Shown here: in pieces, positions 1 through 13,237 of the stretch | Numbering within the stretch: the first letter of the stretch is position 1 | How the letters are laid out: the number at the start of each line of letters is the position of its first letter | From: Scolanthus callimorphus | Lineage: Eukaryota > Cnidaria > Anthozoa > Actiniaria > Edwardsiidae | Reading direction: 5' to 3' | Assembly (NCBI GenBank): GCA_033964015.1 | Contig: CM066912.1 | Location: 30,094,532-30,158,531 of the forward strand | DNA: 64,000 bases | Translations under genes and position numbers: made by a program | The notes under the pieces: generated by a model | The model's database searches: none | What the model saw: only the letters and a program-made list of their open reading frames with translations | What the model was told of the DNA's origin: nothing

Positions 1-2577
1 TGCGATATTACATCTGAAGAAGTCACCAAGGTATGTGGGCTTCTTATTGACCACGGAGCAAGTGTGAACGCTCACAATTACAAAAAGGAGCACCCGCTGC
101 TTCATCTTATGCGATGCTTGATAGAAGATGACTTGCTAGATCGTTACGTTAAAAGACCACCTGTTCAATCTATTGCAAACGTGTTCTCACTACTTCTAGA
201 AGCTGGATCAGATATTAATACCACAAATGAAGTTGGTGAAAGTGTTTTTCATCTCATCTCAAAGGTCTGCCAAAATCTCTTTGGCAAAGGTTCAATATAT
301 GCACCTGTTATCATGGAGATTCAAGACATTTTGAAAATATTGGCCACCGGCGCGAAGGAAAGCTTGAGTCGCGCCGTCAACATGCACGACAGACGTTTGA
401 ATAGCCCTCTTCACTTATGGGCTTCATTGAACGGGATGAGTGGATCAGACGAGAGCGCCAAGGAGTTAAGAGAGTTGCAAAGCACGATGTTTAAGTATTT
501 CTTAGAATCCGGCGCAGTGCTTAACCAAGAAAATGCTGATCGCGAGACACCCCTTCACTTGTGCCAGACATGGAGTGCAGTGCAGCTCTTACTGGATGCT
601 GGAGCCAACCCAAGCGTTGTAAATGGTATAGGAGATACGCCATTGCTGGCTCAACTGAAACGGATGCGAAACAGTATCTCAGACTCAGAAGAACTGAACT
701 GCATATATCCTGACATAGCCCAACTCGAGGCCTGCAAGTTCTGGCAAGAGGTTCTAAGACATGACCTCGACTGCTGGTCCATCAACACTTATGATGAGTC
801 TGTCCTAAGCATATTGCTATCCACACGGAGTTTCGCGTTGATAGATGGTCTTCTAAAAGTTGCATCCAATTCAGCACCCGGAAGGCTTCAGGAGACCATT
901 GGAGGCCATTGGAAGACTATTTTTATGGAGACAATTGGTAGCTCGGCATTACTCCAGATTTGCAAAGATCCAAGTGTGAAGATGCATTGGAAAACGAACC
1001 TTGTAGAGTTCTTGTTAGCATCGGGTGTTGATTCGAATGCCAAGAACAAGGAAGGCAGAACGCCACTACATTTGAGTTGCAAAAATGCCATCGACTACGG
1101 TATAGTTGACAATGTTAATTGTGAAATTATAACGCGTTTGCTATATTACAAGGCTGATATCAATATTGCAGATTGTGATGGAATAACATGTTTGGGTATG
1201 GCGCACGAGACGTCAAAACTGAAGGAACTTTTGGACAAACCAATAGATAAAAAAGAAATCCCGATGTGTATTCCATGGTCGGAGAAATCAGTGAAACATA
1301 AATCGTTGCTCGAAGATGTTGCAAGGAAAAACAATTGCGTAGCAATTGTTGGTTCAGAATTCTTCTATCACATAGATGCAATAGCTACGGGTGCTTTCGG
1401 AACTGTCTTTGTGGGTATCAACAGTAAAGACGGAAGAGAAATTGCGGTCAAATGCGTGAAGAAGACAACAAACATTGGAGCGAAGGAACAGAGAGAAATA
1501 AAGAACTTGGTGGCACTAGATGACTGTCCCCAAGTCCTGCATTACCTCGCATTTAAAGAAGACCTACAAAACGTTTACATTGTTGTTGAGCTGATGGAAG
1601 GAAACTTAGATCAATACTTAGATCGTTCACCGGGCCCTGGCTTCTTTGTGAAGTTAAGTAAAGACCTAGTTCAAGGCCTCCAGTTTTTGCACAAGAAAGG
1701 AATTCTACATCGGGATCTCAAGCCAGGTAACATTCTTTACAAGAAAGACCCTTGTGTTTGAAGATTGGTGATTTTGGTTTAAGCAGCAAGTCAAGTTTAC
1801 GGCCATCGTCACTAGCAGGTTCTTCAGTGATGCACACTAATGCTGGTACGCCCTGTTGGATGGCTCCAGAAGTTATGCAGAGTCAGGAGTACTCACAATC
1901 TTCGGATATGTTTTCTTGCGGGATTGTGCTGCATTACTTTCTAGCAGACAAGGCACACCCATTCGCACCAACACTTTGTAAGAATAAATCTGAATATGCA
2001 ATCCAAGTTGCTACGCAACAGAATATTATCGACTTACAATCATCACTAAGTTCGAATATTTCACCCGAGGCTTACCATCTGGTTGAGAATGATCACTGAC
2101 AACAAAGATGATCGTATTACCGCCTCTGATTCCTTGAATCATCCCTTCTTCTGGTCTGATGATAAAAAGATAAAGTTTCTAAGATCCTTAGCTAACCAGC
2201 CTGAGATAGAAACTCCCCGGAGCCGGAGGTTGGTATCATCGCTAACGATAGTGGAGCAAGATCTTGAATGCAGCTTTGCCAAACACGTCACTGGGCCATG
2301 GAGCGCCATCATCCCGCAAATATACACCGAGATGACGTCAACGGGGAAATATCGCCCATATAACATCACTTCAGGAGTGGAGCTCGTGCGCTTTATACGT
2401 AATGCATACGCGCATGTTTCTGATAGAACGCGCCCCACAGGTTTCCAGACTGCCCTGTTACGTGACTTCTGGCCTCTCAAGCAGTTCCCCTGGTTGGTGA
2501 TAGAAGCGTACAAAGCTGTGATGAATGGAGGATGGGAAACACGAGAGGAAATCAAGGCTGCGTTACTTTCACAGTGA
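1..2577 (+). pseudogene. RNase L-like ankyrin-kinase-KEN gene, copy A (3' part, two frame breaks)
   Basis: The reading frame is open from base 1, so the start and the main ankyrin array lie upstream of the window. Seen in order: diverged ankyrin repeats (to about 1,200), a kinase domain with glycine loop ATGAFGTVF near 1,385, VKCVKK lysine, HRDLKPGN near 1,710, DFGLSS near 1,770 and WMAPE near 1,860, then a KEN-type domain ending in FIRNAYAH and a TGA at 2575-2577. Aligned by eye with copy C, it lacks one C near 1,750 (CCCC to CCC) and two bases near 2,086; together these restore the original frame. So it is read as three pieces: 1-1761, 1752-2099 and 2083-2577. Protein similarity to copy C is high throughout. 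If the breaks are real this is a pseudogene ending inside the kinase; if they are assembly errors it is a second intact paralogue. Confidence 0.85.
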
Positions 2578-3185
2578 TTCAAGGTTCGTGTTTCTCTCGT
2601 ATACATATGCAACCCCGATAGATAGATTTAGTCATTTTCTTCTTTTATTTTACTTCAGTCAAGTCAAACAAGTGGTCTATTGTTAATGCTGCGTTCTGAT
2701 TTGTTGAGCTACTAGCAGGCTATCAGTTATAACTTACTTGTAGCTAACGGTAGCCTGTTTGCGGTTGGGTGTTTTCATCACGGAAAACCCGGCCCGTCGC
2801 TGATCGGGCGTCTCTCTCCTCCCCCCCCCCCCCCCCCCCCCCCCCCCTCACCCCCTCGGTAAAATTTTGCACTTGACCCCGGGCCTCGAAAAATCCATGA
2901 TGGCACCCGATCAGCGAACAGATCATAACATTTACCCACCTCCTCAGATATTTAAAACTATAACCGCTAGTTGCCGCGTCCCTAAGTTACATATTTTTGT
3001 TTCAGTATCCACGGCGACGTCCACATACAGCCCACGGAGCATGCCGGGACCTGCTGCCTTTCCAGTGAATATTTTGTGGCGAAGAATCCAACAACTTGGG
3101 TCGTTCCGTGTGATCCTGATACTGAGATATTTCGATACCGCTATTGTTTTACATAGCCAATAACTTGGATGCCGTTTCAACCATA
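2578..3185. other. 3' flank of copy A, shared with copy C flank
   Basis: Noncoding. It matches 31,006-31,501 closely, apart from an extra segment of about 110 bases here (around 2,890-3,005) and a poly-C tract at about 2,821-2,847 that is a mixed C/T stretch in the other copy. It shows that the duplication of the two kinase-KEN genes included their downstream DNA. Confidence 0.8.
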
Positions 3186-4491
3186 AGGACTATTTGGAGC
3201 TTGTAGCTCAGAGTGTGTAGTTTTATCACGATATGGTATAGAGGTATTAACTTGTATAGCCTACAACCATAGGGACTCTAGGGAGCTTGTAGCTCAAAGT
3301 GTGTAGTTTTATCACGATATGGTATAGAGGTATTAACTTGTATAGCCTACAACCATTGGGACTCTAGGGAGCTTGTAGCTCAAAGTGTGTAGTTTTATCA
3401 CGATATGGTATAGAGGTATTAACTTGTATAGCCTACAACCATTGGGACTCTAGGGAGCTTGTAGCTCAAAGTGTGTAGTTTTATCACGATATGGTATAGA
3501 GGTATTAACTTGTATAGCCTACAACCATAGGGACTCTAGGGAGCTTGTAGCTCAAAGTGTGTAGTTTTATCACGATATGGTATAGAGGTATTAACTTGTA
3601 TAGCCTACAACCATTGGGACTCTAGGGAGCTTGTAGCTCAAAGTGTGTAGTTTTATCACGATATGGTATATGAGGTATTAACGTGTATAGCCTACAACCA
3701 TAGGGACTCTAGGGAGCTTGTAGCTCAAAGTGTGTAGTTTTATCACGATATGGTATATGAGGTATTAACTTGTATAGCCTACAACCATAGGGACTCTAGG
3801 GAGCTTGTAGCTCAAAGTGTGTAGTTTTATCACGATATGGTATAGAGGTATTAACTTGTATAGCCTACAACCATAGGGACTCTAGGGAGCTTGTAGCTCA
3901 AAGTGTGTAGTTTTATCACGATATGGTATAGAGGTATTAACTTGTATAGCCTACAACCATTGGGACTCTAGGGAGCTTGTAGCTCAAAGTGTGTAGTTTT
4001 ATCACGATATGGTATATGAGGTATTAACGTGTATAGCCTACAACCATAGGGACTCTAGGGAGCTTGTAGCTCAAAGTGTGTAGTTTTATCACGATATGGT
4101 ATATGAGGTATTAACTTGTATAGCCTACAACCATAGGGACTCTAGGGAGCTTGTAGCTCAGAGTGTAGTTTTATCACGATATGGTATAGAGGTATTAACT
4201 TGTATAGCCTACAACCATAGGGACTCTAGGGAGCTTGTAGCTCAGAGTGTGTAGTTTTATCACGATATGGTATATGAGGTATTAACTTGTAAAGCCTACA
4301 ACCATAGGGACTCTAGGGAGCTTGTAGCTCAAAGTGTGTAGTTTTATCACGATATGGTATAGAGGTATTAACTTGTATAGCCTACAACCATAGGGACTCT
4401 AGGGAGCTTGTAGCTCAAAGTGTGTAGTTTTATCACGATATGGTATAGAGGTATTAACTTGTATAGCCTACAACCATTGGGACTCTAGGTA
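3186..4491. repeat. 86-bp minisatellite, about 15 units
   Basis: Head-to-tail units with an 86-bp period: the motif GGGACTCTAGG recurs at 3272, 3358, 3444, 3530 and onward. Variants of 87-88 bp carry TATATGAGG instead of TATAGAGG. Units are nearly identical. The equivalent array after copy C has only about 3 units, so the array has expanded or contracted since the duplication. Confidence 0.95.
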
Positions 4492-4844
4492 GCTGGAAGT
4501 CCAATAGCTTGATCATGATATTGTATATTTAGTTTTATATCATTAAGAAAGTCCTTGTTTAAAAGAGCCTGCAACTGCATACACAGGGAACCCGCGCTAC
4601 ACAAGAGTAGGCATTGACAAAAAAGACACATCAGTCTTTCTTGGTGTCTTTAATCGAATAACTCAATTCTGACGCGCGCGTTGATTGGCTAAAACGAGTG
4701 ACATTTAATGAGGAATTGAAAGGTTCAAAACTTTGAAAGCTGAATATTCGACAAAAACACAGGTAACCCGCGCTCAAAGAAAGGTCAAAGCTCGGACCAC
4801 TGCACGAAAATAATGTCAAATCTTTGCTCTGGGATTCAAGAAAA
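4492..4844. other. noncoding duplicated flank between two minisatellites
   Basis: No gene seen. The sequence matches 31,787-32,137 after copy C with scattered differences. Confidence 0.7.
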
Positions 4845-5060
4845 ATTCATCACTCGACTCGTGAATCCCGCGGTAAATTCATCACTCGACTCGTGAATCC
4901 CGCGGTAAATTCATCACTCGACTCGTGAATCCCGCGGTAAATTCATCACTCGACTCGTGAATCCCGCGGTAAATTCATCACTCGACTCGTGAATCCTGCG
5001 GTAAATTCATCACTCGACTCGTGAATCCCGCGGTAAATTCATCACTCGACTCGTGAATTC
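4845..5060. repeat. 32-bp minisatellite, 7 units
   Basis: Units begin at 4845, 4877, 4909, 4941, 4973, 5005 and 5037, each with ATTCATCACTCGACTCGTG followed by a CCGCGG-type end. The unit is internally near-palindromic (GATTCAC... versus ...GTGAATC). The paralogous array at 32,138 has 3 units. Confidence 0.93.
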
Positions 5061-5984
5061 CACGTTACATTTCACTTGAAAAACAATTCGCAAGTGTCGT
5101 GCGAGGAACTATACCATACAATGCTTTTGAGTGGCATGCTGTAGAATATCTCACGCGTCACGTGACGAGTATACACACGAGAATACACACTGTAGATTAT
5201 GTGCTATTTTTAACATCCTATGACCAGGAGTCCACTACTAGGAGTGACGATCTATCACATTAGGACTGTCCGTCAACACTTCAGATTATGTGCTATTTTT
5301 AGCATTAAAATATGGACGAATCCAGCTATAATGCACGCGTGCTCTGCATACTGGTAATGTGTAATACACTTCATGAATCAAGTGCCTTTTTATGCGCGCA
5401 TGCATCTTGCTCTAGTGTCACATTACCCGTTTTAAAGAAAACTCGCCCTGATTAACTGGAATCTTCCTATCGTCCTTGTTTTCTGTGAGTCAAATAGTCA
5501 TTCCAGCACTACGCGCTTTGTTAACTATTGACTCATAGAAAACTCGAACTCGTAGTCTAACTAATTGTTACGTTATTTTTTGTTAATAGTTATCTGAAAG
5601 CAGTGTGCGCAAATATTTCTATACTTGTAAATAGTACTAGAATTCAAGTTTATATTTCTTGTAGACGAGTAAGACTAATAAACATTTCAATATATTTCTC
5701 ACACGTGACATCCATCTTACTGAGTATGACCCATCTTAAGGACAATCATGGGATTTGAGGGGGCTCTCGCACGCTCAATATTCGTCCACCGTGGACATAG
5801 AACAAGTACAATTGTAACCGTGAAAACACGTACTTTTGACCGTAGTGATAAAAATAATCCTCCAGATTGATAGAAAAACCTTTCAAGTGTCGTATGGCGA
5901 CCACATGGGCGGTAACCTCCTGCAATGACTCCGAAAATTTATTGTAATCAATTCAGGGCTTAAGATTTCGTGAGATTCACATTT
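5061..5984. other. noncoding duplicated flank
   Basis: No gene seen. It matches 32,225-33,054 and then 33,534-33,620. The motif TGTGCTATTTTTA occurs twice, near 5,200 and 5,290. Confidence 0.65.
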
Positions 5985-6290
5985 TCCAGGTGCACAAAAA
6001 GGATCTGTTCCGCAAAATATTTGTTCTTGCTGGCTGGGAAAATGCTTTTTTTTTCAAAAAATTTTCCCAGCAGATCTCCTGGATAAAAATTCTGAAAATG
6101 ATGTGCTGGGAAAAAGATTTTGAAAAAAAAATTGTGTTTGGCGATAATTTTCCATTTGAGAGCCTTCGCTGATTGCTGATTTTGAACGTTTGGGCATGCG
6201 CAAAAGGTGTTTCTCTCAGCGGCTCTGTATCAAATCTCGCACGTGCATAAATGACTGTAACCAGAGCCTTCACCAGCGCCAAGTGAATAG
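5985..6290. repeat. dispersed repeat fragments
   Basis: The first part (AGGTGCACAAAA and GCTGGGAAAA repeats) recurs at 33,640-33,790. The second part (about 6,165-6,250, with TTGAACGTTTGGGCATGCGC) is the reverse complement of the interior of the inverted-repeat element at 63,393-63,616. Short frames of 60-117 codons on both strands look accidental. Confidence 0.6.
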
Positions 6291-6837
6291 ATATTTTGCA
6301 TTGTTCAATTTCAGACATATCTCCATTCACAACCTGAAGAAGATCGGTAATGGCCGATTGAAATATCGGTATTAAATAATCATTGTTTAAGCTGTTCGTC
6401 GACCTTTCATTATATATATTTTTTTCTCAGTTCAATTGGTTGACAGGTCTGTTTATCAGGATCCAGCTTGGCAATTAAAACACCTCGTTCGCGGATTTTC
6501 ATATTTTAGTCTACATTTTCGTATGATCCCGCAGCTCGAGGGTAGATGACTTGAGCATAAATTATGCTAATACCGTGCTAACATGGAGTGAGCGAGTGAG
6601 TGAGTGAGTGACATCGAGTCACCACGATAACTCTTTGACTGTTGCTACGCAACAAGCCAAGGATTAAAAAGGACGGATGGATGGGGTTAACCGACTCGCG
6701 GCAAACAGTCGTGAAAATAAGTACTTTTAAGTTACTGTTAAAAGTACTTAAAAGTACTTAACAGTCGTGAAAATAAGTACTTAGTACTGGCAAAGAAAAA
6801 TTCTGTAACAAAGTAATTTAACGGACTACGACATGCT
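6291..6837. other. no gene seen
   Basis: AT-rich. Contains a short GAGT tandem stretch near 6,590-6,612 and two copies of CAGTCGTGAAAATAAGTACT near 6,708 and 6,762. Confidence 0.5.
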
Positions 6838-7205
6838 GAACTGCCCCAAACTCCCTCCATCCCCCTTCCCCCATTCCCACCCCTCTTCCCCCTCCATTTT
6901 AAAATGATTTGCGTCCAAACTTAACGTTTTCGCCCGTCCACACTACAAAGCGTATCCGTGCGAAAACGCTATGCATTCAGTGCGCATGCTCAAATAAGCT
7001 CAACGCATATTTTGATCTGTTGGCCCGCGAAATTGGTCGGATTTGCTGTGGTGACGTCATCGTTTTCTCATAGCATCGTTTTCACTCGTCCACACTAGAA
7101 AACAGCGTTTTCAAACAGCTCCACTCTGGAGAGTGGACGAAGCCGTATCCGGAGCAAAAAGTATCCGTTTTCGTTTGAAAACGGAGTCGTGTGGACGGGG
7201 TCTAA
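6838..7205. mobile_element. MITE-like element with GTCCACAC ends
   Basis: CGTTTTCGCCCGTCCACACT near 6,928 faces AAAACGGAGTCGTGTGGACG near 7,180, with a further CGTCCACACTAG internally near 7,088. Noncoding and CpG-rich against AT-rich flanks. Exact ends and target duplication were not resolved. Confidence 0.5.
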
Positions 7206-7843
7206 ATTACCTCTAGCTCTTATTGGGACGTCCATTTATAACATCAAGTTTATAAAGGCGTACAGTTTTCAAAGTTGAAAATTTGATAGCGAAGCTATTA
7301 AAATCTTGCTCATAAATGTCTATGTAAGGGGCAAGTTTCTTTCGAAGTTTGTTTTCCTTAATAATTAGAGCACTGTTCACTTTTCTAGAACATTTTGTTG
7401 AAATAGGATAGATTCGTTTCTTCGGTTTATATAGCAACATAGATAAGAGGTTCTCTACTCTTTTTTGTTAACTTCCCTAGTCATTAGATAATTATAATGT
7501 GTCAATAAACGTTTGCCTTATGACGATATACATGTCTTCTTAAATTTGTATAACATTAACACTCAAATATCACTGATGTACGACAACTGTTTGGCAGAAC
7601 ACCGACTACATGCACCTTGCATGAGCAAAATGAAAGAAAATAACTAATTACAATTTCCTTTCAATTGTCCAAAGCTGCTCTGCGGAAGTGAAGCTTGCTC
7701 AAACTCGCTCTTTGAGCTCTCTCTTCGCTTTTTCCAGAACAACACTCTGGTTTCACCCATCAGAAATTTTATTGGAATTTCAGGTAATGTCAAATAAGGC
7801 ACAAATGACACGTAAAACAGCGCGAAGTGTATATAATATATAA
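7206..7843. other. no gene supported
   Basis: Minus-strand frames of 75 and 97 codons occur but show no recognised domain and no splice or paralogue support. Confidence 0.45.
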
Positions 7844-8010
7844 TAGACCTTTTGGGCGTAATGTTTACGCTTTTCAGATCACGTGGCATTCCCCTGAGTA
7901 TCCTTTCTTTGTTTTTTTTTGGAAGCAACCTAAACAAAAAGGGAGATTATTCAAATGACCGCCACGTGATCTGAAATGGGTAAACATTACGCCCAAGCGT
8001 AAGAGGTCTA
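7844..8010. mobile_element. MITE, 167 bp, probable TA target site
   Basis: Terminal inverted repeats begin TAGACCT and end AGGTCTA, and share GGGCGTAATGTTTAC and CAGATCACGTGGC in opposite orientation. If TA is the target duplication, a Tc1/mariner-type origin is plausible. No coding capacity. Confidence 0.65.
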
Positions 8011-10059
8011 TTGTGTTGCGCGAGCCATGAGATGTCATTACGCATGCGCGTGAAGCGCGCCAAAATTTTTAACGCCTTCAGTTCAGTGAACTGGAAAAGT
8101 GCACATAATTTAGAAGTTGCTAGAATAACTTCTTTGGTTAGTTAAGAATGGAATTTTCCCTCACGTGACCTGAAGTACTCAGCCGAATGCGGAAGTACAG
8201 CTTGCTACAAACTCGCTCGTCGAGCTTCTCGTCGCTTTCTCACTCTTGTTTCTCTGGGTTTCCACTTGAAAACTTATGGGAACGCTCGCTGCAATGCTTG
8301 TGATGCTTGCTACAGTTGAACAGCTCGCGTCGGATAAGAAAATGCCTGTCAGGTGTACAAGATCATTCCGAAAAGGGCGAAAGGATTTAGCCTGATATTT
8401 GATTCACTGTCGCCATCTTGTCAGGTAAGACATGCACAATCATCACTGAGAACAAATAAATTGTATGAATCGTTGTTTATGAGGCGATATGCAAGGTTCC
8501 CGATCATGTGGAGGTATTGAATCATAGAGAACAACGACGACTTGACACTTTGAGCTGTTTTGGAACATCTATTTTTTTAATTCAGTTCATTTGCCACATC
8601 AACATTCAAAGGATGTAGAATATGGCGTTTAAAGTAGGTGGTGGTGGTGGTGGTGTGTGTGTGTGTTGGGGGGGGGGGAGGAGAGGGGTATCACGATTTA
8701 GGGATTACTTTAGGTAGCTGTAATGGAGAGAAGTTTACAGAAAGAAAGTAAAATATTGCAAGCAAGGTTTATTAAAAGAGCCTTTCCGTTGTTACTACAC
8801 TGTAAAGTACAAATCGAGAGCTGCAATGTGCGTATTTTGAATTATTGATTAGGGTGTACTATTCTCACGCATGAATTAAATGTGCAAATCAGTGTAAGCA
8901 CGTTTTTGCCGAGGTGGAATGTATAAGAATAGAATTCAAAGGCGATGATCACTGACGTGTTAGTTTTGGAGGCAAATCATCACAGCCGATCGGGAGAAGG
9001 AACGACCATGACTGTAGTACGTCTTAGACAGTCGCTTCTGTTCGATGTACGTCAGCCTACTGACAAAAAGGTTTCAGTGATTTTTTGGCAGTAGTTTACT
9101 ATAGAATCCTATTATATCTCTTTTTTGTGTTAATTGAGGACGAGATATCATAGGATTCAAGTATACTCAAAGCGTTCAGTCGGTAGATTCCGCCCAAAAT
9201 AGCACTCAAGAAGACTATATCGCCCTCGTCGCTGCGCGACTCGTGCAATTTCGCTTTTTCCGTGCTATTTTCTTAGCGGAATCTAGCCTCCTGAAGCTTT
9301 GAATAATCCTATAAACAGTACCACAATCCTTGCTCTAGACATTCAGGAATAACGAAATACGCCTGTAAAGTTACAATGGAAATAATGGAAATATTGTGTT
9401 GCTCGAGCCATGAGATGTCATTACGCATGCGCGTGAACCGCGCCAAACTATTTAACGCATTCAGTTCAGTGAACTGGAAAAGTGCACATGATTTAGAAGT
9501 TGCTAGAATAACTTCTTTGGTTAGTTAAGAATGGAATTTTCCCTTGCGTGACCTGAAGTACTCAGCCGAATGTGGAAGTACAGCTTGTTACAAACTCGCT
9601 CGTCGAGCTTCTCGTCTCTTTCTCTCCTATTTCTCTGAGTTTCTTTCACTTGAAAACTCATGGGAACGCCCGCTGCAACGCTTGTGATGCTTGCTACAGT
9701 TGAACAGCTCGCATCGGATAAGAAAATGTCTGTCAGGTGTACAAGATCATTCCGAAAAGGGCGAAAGGATTTAGCCTGATATTTGATTCAGTGTCGCCAT
9801 CTTGTCCGGTAAGACATGCACAATCATCCCTAAGAACAAATAAATTGCATGAATCGTTGTTTACGAGGCGATATGTAAAGTTCCCGATAATGTGGAGGTA
9901 TTGAATCATAGAGAACAACGACGACTCGACACTTTGAGCTGTTTTGGAACAATTCAGTTCATTTGCCACATCTTTCAATATCAACATTCAAAGGATGTAG
10001 AGTATGGCGTTTAAAGTAGGTGGTGGTGGTGTGTGTTGGGGGGGGGGGGGGGGGGGGTA

Positions 10060-10676
10060 GACATAGACATAGGCATAGACAATCTTTATTGGCACCTTGT
10101 AAAATATAATATACATCGGTGTTGGCCCAACAAATAGTTCAGCAGTACTTTAGTTCAAATTTATATTTTCTTCCTTTTTTCGAAACAATCGAATATATAT
10201 TTTGAACAGATTTTTTGCAGACTGGATGGAGGATTAATAATAACCTTTTAAAAAGCTGATCAGGGGATAGCTTTTTTTGTCTGAAGTGAGTAGAGGTAAT
10301 GAGGGCTTATGAGGAAGTAGTATCATGATTTGGGGATTACTTTAGGGGGGGGGGGGCACTTTTCAACACCCTTCCGGGGGTGTGTGGATATTTTCTGGAA
10401 TCACATTACAGATTCATAGGTAAGTATATTCCTTATTATTGATTCATAGGTTAGTATCCAGAGTCATTCACTTACCTATGAATATAATGACCCATATACT
10501 TACCTAAAATTCAATAAAATTCTATTGATCAACCCCGACCTTTCCCTGGAGAATTGAAATCCCTCCCCGATTTTTAGCTTGTTGGGACTCATTATCCGAG
10601 TTTATGCACTGTGAATAACAATGGAAACCGCGTCAACTGTAAACTAATACCAAATAAGGCACTATAGAAGCACTTT
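10060..10676. other. unrelated DNA inside array unit 2, no gene seen
   Basis: Begins after a poly-G tract with a (GACATA)-like run, then AT-rich sequence. Near 10,320-10,350 a short piece resembles the post-microsatellite part of the array unit, so this may be an insertion flanked by unit remnants. Confidence 0.4.
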
Positions 10677-11002
10677 GGGAAGAGGTCAAAACACTTGTAC
10701 TCGAATGGTGCCCAATTTTTTCATGGGAGGTGGTGGGTACCGGCATCTACCCCCTTAGGTACCCAATACCCCTTTTTCAGATCTCATTTTCTCAGAGCAT
10801 GATCTAGTGGTACCTGATTGTATTGCACATATGGACTCCTCTTGCTGCGAGGAAAGCGTTGGAGCATACACCTTTTTAATATCTATTTTATTTAAGGAGA
10901 TACTTGCTCTAAAATTCAGCTCTGAGAGGTAGGTGGCTCCGGCACCTACCCCACCCCCCAAATTGGGCACCCACAGAAGTACGGATGTTTTGACCTCTCC
11001 CC
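10677..11002. mobile_element. MITE with about 45-bp inverted ends
   Basis: GAAGAGGTCAAAACACTTGT and GTGCCCAATTTTTT at the left face AAATTGGGCACCC and GTTTTGACCTCTCCCC at the right. Noncoding. A related piece beginning GGGGAGAGGTCAAGACAATG lies near 60,808. Confidence 0.6.
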
Positions 11003-12317
11003 TTAAAACAGCGGGAGTGTATTGTGTTGTGCGAGCCATGAGATGTCGTTACGCATGCGCGTGAAGCGCGCCAAAATTTTTAACACATTCAGTTCAGTGA
11101 ACTGGGAAAATGCGGTGATGATTTAGAATTTGCTAGAATGACTCATTTGGTTAGTTAAGAAGGGAATTTTCCCTCGCGTGACCTGAAGTACTCAGCTGAA
11201 TGCGGAACTACAGCTTGTTACAATATCGTTCGTCGCTTTCTCACTCCTGTTTCTCTGGGTTTCTTTCACTTGAAAACTCATGGGAACGCTCGCTGCAATG
11301 CTTGTGATGCTTGCTACAGTTGAACAGCTCGCGTCCGATAAGAAAATACCTGTCAGGTGTACAAGATCATTCCGAAAAGGGCGAAAGGATTTAGACTGAT
11401 ATTTGATTCACTGTCGCCATCTTGTCAGGTAAGACATGCACAATCATCACTGAGAACAAATAAATTATATGAATCGTTGTTTACGAGGCGATATGCAAGG
11501 TTCACGATAATGTGGAGGTATTGAATCATAGAGAACAACGACGACTTGACACTTTGAGCTGTTTTGGAACATCTATTTTTTTAATTCAGTTCATTTGCCA
11601 CATCAACATTCAAAGGATGTAGAGTATGGCGTTTAAAGTAGGTGGTGGTGGTGGTGGTGGTGGTGGTGGTGGTGGTGGTGGTGGTGGTGTGTGTGTGTTG
11701 GTGGGGGAGGGGTAGGGAGTGGTATCACGATTTAGGGATTACTTTAGGTAGCTGTAATGGAGAGAAGTTTACAGAAAGAAAGTGAAATATCGTAATTAAG
11801 GTTTATTAAAAGAGCCTTTCCGTTGTTACTACACTGTAAAGTACAAATCGAGAGCTGCAATGTGCGTATTTTTGAATTATTGATTAGGGTGTACTATTCT
11901 CACGCATTTAAATGTGCAAATCAGTGTAAGCACTTTTTTGCCGAGGTGGAATGTATAAGAATAGAATTCAAAGGCGATGATCACTGACGTGTTAGTTTTG
12001 GAGACAAATCATCACAGCCGATCGGGAGAAGGAACGACCATGACCGTAGTACGTCTTAGCCAGTCGCTTCTGTTCGATGTACGTCAACCTACTGACAAAA
12101 AGGTTTCAGTGATTTTTTGGCAGCAGTTTACTATAGAATCCTATTATATCTCTTTTTGTGTTAATTGAGGACGAGATATCATAGGATTCAAGTATACTCA
12201 AAGCGTTCAGCCGGTAGATTCCGTCGAAAATAGCACTCAAAAAGACGATATCGCCCTCGTCGCTGCGCGACTCGTGTAATTTCGATTTTTCCGTGCTATT
12301 TTCTTAGCGGAATCTAG

Positions 12318-13237
12318 TGTAACAAAGCGGGATCTTGTTCAATTTCTTGTTTTATTGTAAAATCACTGTGTTTGGGGACTTGGTACAGCTTGGCAGTATC
12401 GAGAGGTAAACAGGTCAGACAAATGCGGCCCAGGACGGCTAGCAAGCTTCTCCTAGAAGGCACGGGTATTCGAGTAGGAGTTCCTTAACACTCTGCCGAG
12501 TATCCTTGCTAGAATCGACCCACTAGAACGCCCTCAGTCACAATTCCCTGTCCTGTTCGCTTCGTTACTTGGGTTAATCTGATGTATTGTACAGTAAAAT
12601 TCGTGTTGTATTTATGCGTCAGGACCAGTCAGCAATGCATGGGGTAAGAGAAATGCAAGATAGCTTTTAAGTGGAAACGGTCCAAGTTGTTACTGTTCAG
12701 CCAATCAACCCAAATTGTTATGACTGGAATTGATGTCTGTTCTGACGCATTCAGGAAACTACAGATGTGAACTTACTTAGCTTGCAAAATTAACTGCGCA
12801 TGACCTAGAAATTGCATGACTCTAAATTAGCCAGTGCGCATGTTACAAAAGAGTGTGCGACAGTAACGTTTTCACCAGCTATGGAATTAAGTATCGAAAA
12901 GGTTACCAAAACTTGGAGGTATAATTTGTAAGAAGCTTCTAATAAATAAAACTAACTTTCATCAAATACTAAAATCTCAGGAGCGTAAAGAAGTGGTCGT
13001 TATCAGCAGTGTGGCCAAAACTGCTGACTCTTCCAAATGTGCTATACATAAGGTTAACCAAGAGGTGGGTCTTGGACAAACAATCTCAAGGTCAATTCTC
13101 ATGAAATTTCATCCAACAATTCAGTTATGTTGACTAAATGTCGAGTACTCAATTCCACGCATTTACAAATGGTCGGATATAGCTATAATAGTGAATTATT
13201 ACTAAAGTCTATTTATAAGTAAATGTGTTCCGTAACA
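12318..13237 (-). repeat. 3' LTR of the non-autonomous element
   Basis: 920 bp, with only a few single-base differences from 14103-15022 by eye, which indicates a fairly recent insertion. Confidence 0.9.

Noticed and set aside
3186..4491. tRNA-like words GCTTGTAGCTCAGAG in the 86-bp repeat
   Set aside because: Resembles a tRNA box A, but there is no box B or acceptor stem in the unit, so not called as tRNA.
3186..5060. CRISPR array
   Set aside because: The units are directly adjacent with no variable spacers, and the context is animal; these are minisatellites.
7213..7937. Basic minus-strand ORFs of 75 and 97 codons
   Set aside because: No domain, no splice sites, and one overlaps a MITE.
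11977..12168. 63-codon frame shared by two array units
   Set aside because: Broken in unit 1 by a stop (CAGTAG for CAGCAG) and without a recognisable domain.
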